From Arctopsyche grandis (lineage: Eukaryota; Arthropoda; Insecta; Trichoptera; Hydropsychidae): a stretch of DNA of 64,000 nucleotides. This document shows positions 59,205-64,000 of the stretch, piece by piece. The stretch covers positions 41,767,486 through 41,831,485 of the forward strand of contig NC_135355.1 of NCBI RefSeq assembly GCF_051622035.1, given 5' to 3'. The translations under genes and the position numbers were made by a program. Below the pieces are notes generated by a model. That model saw only the letters and a list, made by a program, of their open reading frames with translations, was not told where the DNA came from and ran no database searches. Each line of letters begins with the position of its first letter. Positions within the stretch are counted from its first letter, which is position 1.

Positions 59205-59935
59205 CACTTTCGTGTGTCCAACTGAAATCATAGCGTTCTCAGACCGTGTCGACGAATTCAAGAAGATAAACTGTGAAGTAGTTGCTGCTTCAACTGACAG
59301 TCACTTCAGCCACTTGGCATGGATAAACACTCCGAGGAAGGAAGGTAAAATTTGATCCAAAGATAACACAGTCGATTTAGCAATTGCAATTATTATCACA
59401 TTTACAATGTGACGTTCCATTTAATAACTATAGATAACGATTGCATATAGAGATAACATACATCAACACCACGTGTAATTTTATGATGCATATTTACATT
59501 AATTGCCGTGTTATCTTTGCTTAAAGGTGGACTCGGAGAAATGAAAATACCATTACTTGCCGATAAATCGACAAAAATTGCTCGCGACTATAACGTTCTC
59601 AATGTAGATTCCGGAATTCCCTTCCGAGGCTTGTACATAATTGACGGCAACCAAAAGCTTCGTCAAATTACAGTCAACGATCTGCCTGTAGGAAGGTAAG
59701 CTATTTTGTTATGTATTTAGGATTTTTTTTTATAAAGTATTTGTGTGTGTGTGTGTATGCATTCATTTTTTTTTTTTTTAATTTTAGAGATGTCGATGAA
59801 ACATTGAGATTAGTGCAAGCGTTTCAATACACCGACAAACATGGAGAGGTTTGCCCCGCTGGATGGAAACCTGGACAAAAGACGATGAAAGCTGATCCCA
59901 AAGGCTCCCAAGAATACTTTAATTCTGCTAATTAA
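59205..59935 (+). pseudogene. Peroxiredoxin exons 2-4 without exon 1, unit 7
   Basis: Exons at 59205-59344, 59527-59695 and 59788-59935, all open. The peroxidatic cysteine is present (FVCP), as are GGLG, VCPAGW and YF. Differences from unit 3 are in exon 3 only (VLNVDSG for VLDVNSG). No exon 1 in the unit. If spliced to the exon 1 at 26440-26573, 32.6 kb upstream, it would give a fully equipped peroxiredoxin. Confidence 0.9.
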
Positions 59936-62235
59936 AACAGTTGGTCCGATCTGTTTTTTAGTTTAGTGTATTCGATGGAGCTCTTTGGATACCTTTCCAT
60001 TTAAAATTTGATCTCTTACCTAAATGAATCTTGTAATTCGGTAGTTTTTGAGTTGGGTCGGAAAAATGAGGTGAACGTAATTACTGTTGACTTTAATTCG
60101 CTTTTATTTGCCTTGGGAATGGATTGAATTTTTTCATTATCGTATAAAATTTAATTTGTGGGACGTGTCACGAGATGCTTCATCTCCTGTCACCGACGCA
60201 CAACAGATCGAAACAGTTAGCGAACGAGCTTAACTTTTCGACCTGTTCAACATTTGGAAAGAGTCATTTTAACTGGGACGTGGGTTTATTAATGTGTTGA
60301 TTTAAATAGTATGTTACTTTGAAACAGTTTTTATTTCGTTTTTAAAATTGCACATCTGTATGATTTTGCGTTCCTGGTGGACTCATTGATGTGCATTTTT
60401 TTAAACCAATCTTCCCGAATTTAACGGATTTGAAGGGACTGCTCTGGGACTGCTCAGTACGGGTAAACGAGAGCTTAGAAAAGAACATGTATATAAAACT
60501 TTTCTGCTCAAGTTTTCTCTTCACGGCTAATGTTTGTACTGCCTGGAGCAGACCTATCATGTGCGATTGAGAAAAATCTATATTGAAGTTTGGTCGGCAA
60601 CCGGTCATAATTGAGTACCTTCTATGTTAGTTTTGTATGCTGTTTGTCATCGAGGAAAATTGCAACCTCCAAGATATTCTACTCCCAATTAACATATAAT
60701 GCACTCACCCTTCTTCGGGAGAGTTAAGATTGCCGCCCACTTGAATAATCCTTTATAGCTGCTCTTTCGACCGTTTCCATCCGTTCATCTTTTTCGCGTG
60801 AGAGGTATGGGTATTCGGGATGATACCGTTGCTAGCTTGTCACAGTAATGCACACATGTATTCGCCATATTTTTTCGATTACAACTCGTAAACACACAGA
60901 CTACCATAACATGAGTATTATTACATCGAGGCGAGTTTTAAATTCTTGCCATTTCCTGCGAATGTCTTCTGAGACAATCCATATATTATACTTCGTTTAT
61001 TTCTAGTATGTAATGAATGTCTATTTAAACATCATATTTCTGAGAGAATAATTATATTATACTTAGTTTATTTCTAGTATGTAATGAATGTCTATTTAAA
61101 CATCATGTGTACTTGTCGGTGCCTTTTACTAATTCTTTAGTAAAGAGGTATCATTTCTTTAGTATAAGCTTTTGTGTAACGCCAAATTGTTAGTATAGGT
61201 TGTTGATTAATTTAGATTGAACATACGTTGAACTTTACACACAAGGTGAATATAACATAATAATATAAAATCATTTATAAAAAAAAATAAAAAAATTTGT
61301 CGATTAAGTTTCATGTAACGTACATACATTGATTTCAATAGGTTGTTGATTAAGTTTCTTGAAACGTACATTCATTGGTTTGAACATACTATGTGAATAT
61401 ACCATCCTTTATAAAAAATAATAAAAAAATTAAAAAATTATTTTGATTTTGTTTCAATTTTATTATTACCTCACAATTGTACATTTCGTCATTATGATTT
61501 TGATGAAGATTTATAACTGTTATGATCTGAATAAATGCCTCCACCAGAATCTGGACCTACTTGGAATAAACATGGTCGGCTTTAAGTTGTAACTTCTAAA
61601 AATCCCATGGTGAGAATGAATACGTATTTTAAACAATACTTGAGATCGGGATTTCGGCCGGAATTCCTGATATAGTAATATTGTGATTCCGTATCCCGAT
61701 ATGCAATCTGTACTTCCCGATTTGTAAAGAAATTCTTAAAATGATCTTATGACACATTATTAATATAATTGCACATTTTGAATGCTTGCTTAGTAAGAAC
61801 GGGATACTGAGAATTTTAAAGAGGCGTACAGCGTTAAAAACTAAATTTATGTATGGAGAAAATCTATAACGAATTTATCAACATGGGATGATATATTGTT
61901 TGTATCATTTTATTTATTTTTTCATTTGGAATTCGATATTTATATTAATTTTGCTGTCCGGTCTTACTTTATGATAATATTAGATAGAAGAAGTAGGCGG
62001 CTAACTAATTACAATGTGAAATCTTGAAAATTATTGATCAGCCAATGGTTTATATAATTATATTGTAAAATTGATGTCAAAAAGTTTCTTAAATTATTTT
62101 TCACATTTGCTGTACATGTAAAAATATATTTTTTACTGACATCTTTTTATGAACGATAAAACTTATTAATAATTATTTCTATGTTTCGTACCAAAATGCA
62201 CTCATGTAAATTTTAAACAAAAAGTATATTTTTTG
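59936..62235. other. Peroxiredoxin 3' spacer, unit 7, to array end
   Basis: More diverged than other A spacers, with an added duplication at about 61310-61400. Similarity to other units ends after AAACAAAAAGTATATTTTTT. Confidence 0.55.
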
Positions 62236-63197
62236 ATTACTAACCTCCTTTACGTTTCACACGGTCTTCGTTTAAGACGTCATTTTTTATATCTCTTATC
62301 TCTTATCCGATCGTTTTCATACTTTGCCATATTGCTCATTTTGGTCATCAATATAAGTTAAGATATCATCCACCATTACGATGGTGAAAAAATATCGTAT
62401 TAGACACGTTTGAAAATACTGCATCGTATTACAGGGTGACGTTTATCTGTCACATTCATCATTCACATCGGTAGTTTCATTACTTTTCGCCCTGCCATCT
62501 CGCTGTCAAATTTTAATTATTTAAACGCCTATAACTTTTTTTTTTCACTCTCTATTTTATAAAATTTGCTTTATAGGTTCTCGTTATCTGTAATATATAA
62601 ATATTTATAGTTTTAACTCTCATATGTATATATAAATTTCAAAAGCATCGTGTAATGGCATATACCTACTACATATATATCGATTTACCGCCAAATGTGT
62701 TAGATCGGACATTTCACTGTTAGAAGTACATCTCTTCACTGAGCGTTATCTGCGAGATAAGTATTCAATAAGATGTTATCTTGTATCTAATTGTTAATAT
62801 CATTTACAATTAGTTTTCCACCAACTAACAAAGCTAGCTTTCCACCAACAACAAACGCCCCCCCATTGACGTTCAGCCTATAACCTCAATTTTCAGTTGT
62901 TTCTTTTTCCAAAACCAACTTTCTAACCAATACAAGCTTAATACACAGATCAAACAGTGATAGTTGTATTTTTAGTTATCAGCTGATTTAATTTGTCAGA
63001 TGATTGAAAAGTTCATTTCTGTAAATATATAACCTCATTTATGGACAATCATACATTGATAAACTATTCTGAACTGTATGGATTACATTACAACTTCATT
63101 GTTATCATTAAAGCAATCGTAGTATTAATAAACTATTCTAAACTGTAAGGTTCCCGGCATAAATAGTTATTTTTAGTTATCAGCTGATTTAATTTAT
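62236..63197. other. Right flank of the array
   Basis: No gene seen. Contains a repeated TTTTTAGTTATCAGCTGATT (about 62971 and 63168) and repeated ATAAACTATTCTGAACTGTA-like sequence (63058 and 63129). Confidence 0.45.
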
Positions 63198-63542
63198 GTG
63201 AAGATCGTCAAATACGATGGTCTTTTTGGACTATATGGGTTCCGTGGACAGGCGGTAGTTTTTGCACAAGACATTTTTGAGGTAAGTGAGAAGCTTTCAG
63301 ATATGTTGCCAAGATCTACTGATAGCTCGGGACTCGTGGTGGTGACTGAGTGTCTCGAAAGCCTCGACATCACTCGGGAGTTCACCATATGTCGTACCAA
63401 GGTCATACATCACGATGTTCAGTTTCTACAAAGTGATTTTATTTGTGTGGCTGACCAACAACCTGTTGTTGATCCGTCTCAGCCTTCTTTTGTGAACTCT
63501 TACTTGCTATTAAATAATGTGGCAAAAATAGTACGGGCCTAA
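63198..63542 (+). pseudogene. Fragment of Helitron-associated protein (tentative)
   Basis: 114 codons. GFRGQAVVFAQDIFEVSEKL and LPRSTDSSGLVVVTE resemble the DUF6570-type domain found in insect Helitron proteins, as far as I recall. After the FTICRTKV end of that domain the text changes abruptly, which suggests an internal deletion. Ends at a stop after KIVRA. Confidence 0.4.
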
Positions 63543-63605
63543 TGGAATCAAGGTAATGGTAATATTTTCAATTCCGATTTTGCAGGTATTCAATGTTTTG
63601 CTATA

Positions 63606-63812
63606 ATGTTCGCCAATATTGTCAGAGCTGCCTTTCTTCATCCTCGGGAATGGTGTACAAATAAACTCAACACGAATATGATTGAAGGCGATGGTTTGTA
63701 TGAGCATATACGATTCTTAACCTTAAATAATATATTAGCTCATCCTATTGGTGTTGATGGTCTCTTGGAGATGCGCAACTTCGATGTCATCAAGAATAAT
63801 ATACTATTATAA
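63606..63812 (+). pseudogene. Second fragment, same decayed element (tentative)
   Basis: Continues the theme (MFANIVRAAFLHPREW, MIEGDGLYEHIRFL) and is probably the continuation of the preceding frame, with the break in between. It could be a protease-like domain carried by such elements, but I cannot confirm this. Confidence 0.35.
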
Positions 63813-64000
63813 GTTTCAAAACATTTTCCAGCCGGGCTGTCCACGTCGTCGCATTGAGTTATTATATTGCTATATACATATTAACTGAAGATCAATTCTT
63901 TAATAGCTATTTCGAAAAAAGGGAAGGATGCAATATTTAAATGTAATTGTCTATTCTGGTAAGTATAGATTTCGACAACTAATTTTAAGATATTCTAAAT
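63813..64000. other. Window end
   Basis: Nothing recognisable. Confidence 0.4.

Larger units (their letters stand above)
57346..62235 (+). repeat. Array unit 7 (A type, last and incomplete)
   Basis: A unit without the hAT transposon, so it shows the empty insertion site at about 58803-58810. Similarity to the other A units stops near 62235, inside the 3' spacer. The candidate terminal exon and long palindrome are absent, so this is the right end of the array. Confidence 0.85.

Overview
The window is eukaryotic and most likely from an insect genome. It is AT-rich, has short GT-AG introns and ACAT-type microsatellites, and carries hAT transposons, a Helitron, LINEs with PHD-finger ORF1 proteins, and one typical 2-Cys peroxiredoxin gene of the Prx1/Jafrac1 type. 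I cannot name the insect order from the sequence alone.

The dominant structure is a tandem array that fills positions 1 to about 62235 and continues off the left edge. Seven units are visible, with starts placed at a recurring foldback element: unit 1 (4-10275), 2 (10276-22812), 3 (22813-32096), 4 (32097-40220), 5 (40221-50377), 6 (50378-57345) and 7 (57346 to about 62235). They alternate between two subtypes. A units are 1, 3, 5 and 7; B units are 2, 4 and 6. The working period is therefore an A+B dimer. Each unit runs: foldback element, AT-rich spacer, GC-rich block with an open frame, peroxiredoxin exons, 3' spacer, a short candidate terminal exon, and a long imperfect palindrome.

Only unit 3 holds a complete peroxiredoxin gene (exons at 26440-26573, 27129-27268, 27451-27619 and 27708-27855; 196 aa). 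The other six copies keep introns but lack exon 1. A-type copies have exons 2-4 open; units 1 and 5 share a TGT to TTT change that replaces the peroxidatic cysteine with phenylalanine. B-type copies have lost most of exon 4, and units 4 and 6 also share a frameshift in exon 3. Exon 1 lies upstream of three open exon 2-4 cassettes (units 3, 5, 7), so one promoter could in principle feed several 3' cassettes.

Mobile elements mark the array's history. A 3.3-kb hAT transposon sits at the same site in units 1 and 5 but not in 3 or 7. A 133-bp hAT MITE is shared by all B units, and a related 144-bp MITE is private to unit 2. Unit 2 also has a hAT element split by a full-length 5.2-kb LINE, and a second LINE split by a solo LTR. 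Unit 4 has a broken LTR-element fragment in peroxiredoxin exon 3 and a transposase N-terminal fragment. Unit 6 has a 5'-truncated LINE and a Helitron-like element with a GC-rich minisatellite. To the right of about 62235 the sequence is no longer array and contains decayed pieces that resemble Helitron-associated proteins.

I saw no tRNA, rRNA or CRISPR. The most interesting points are the single exon-1 donor with several cassettes, the shared loss of the catalytic cysteine, the paired palindromes in every unit, and the mosaic (gene-conversion-like) relations between units.
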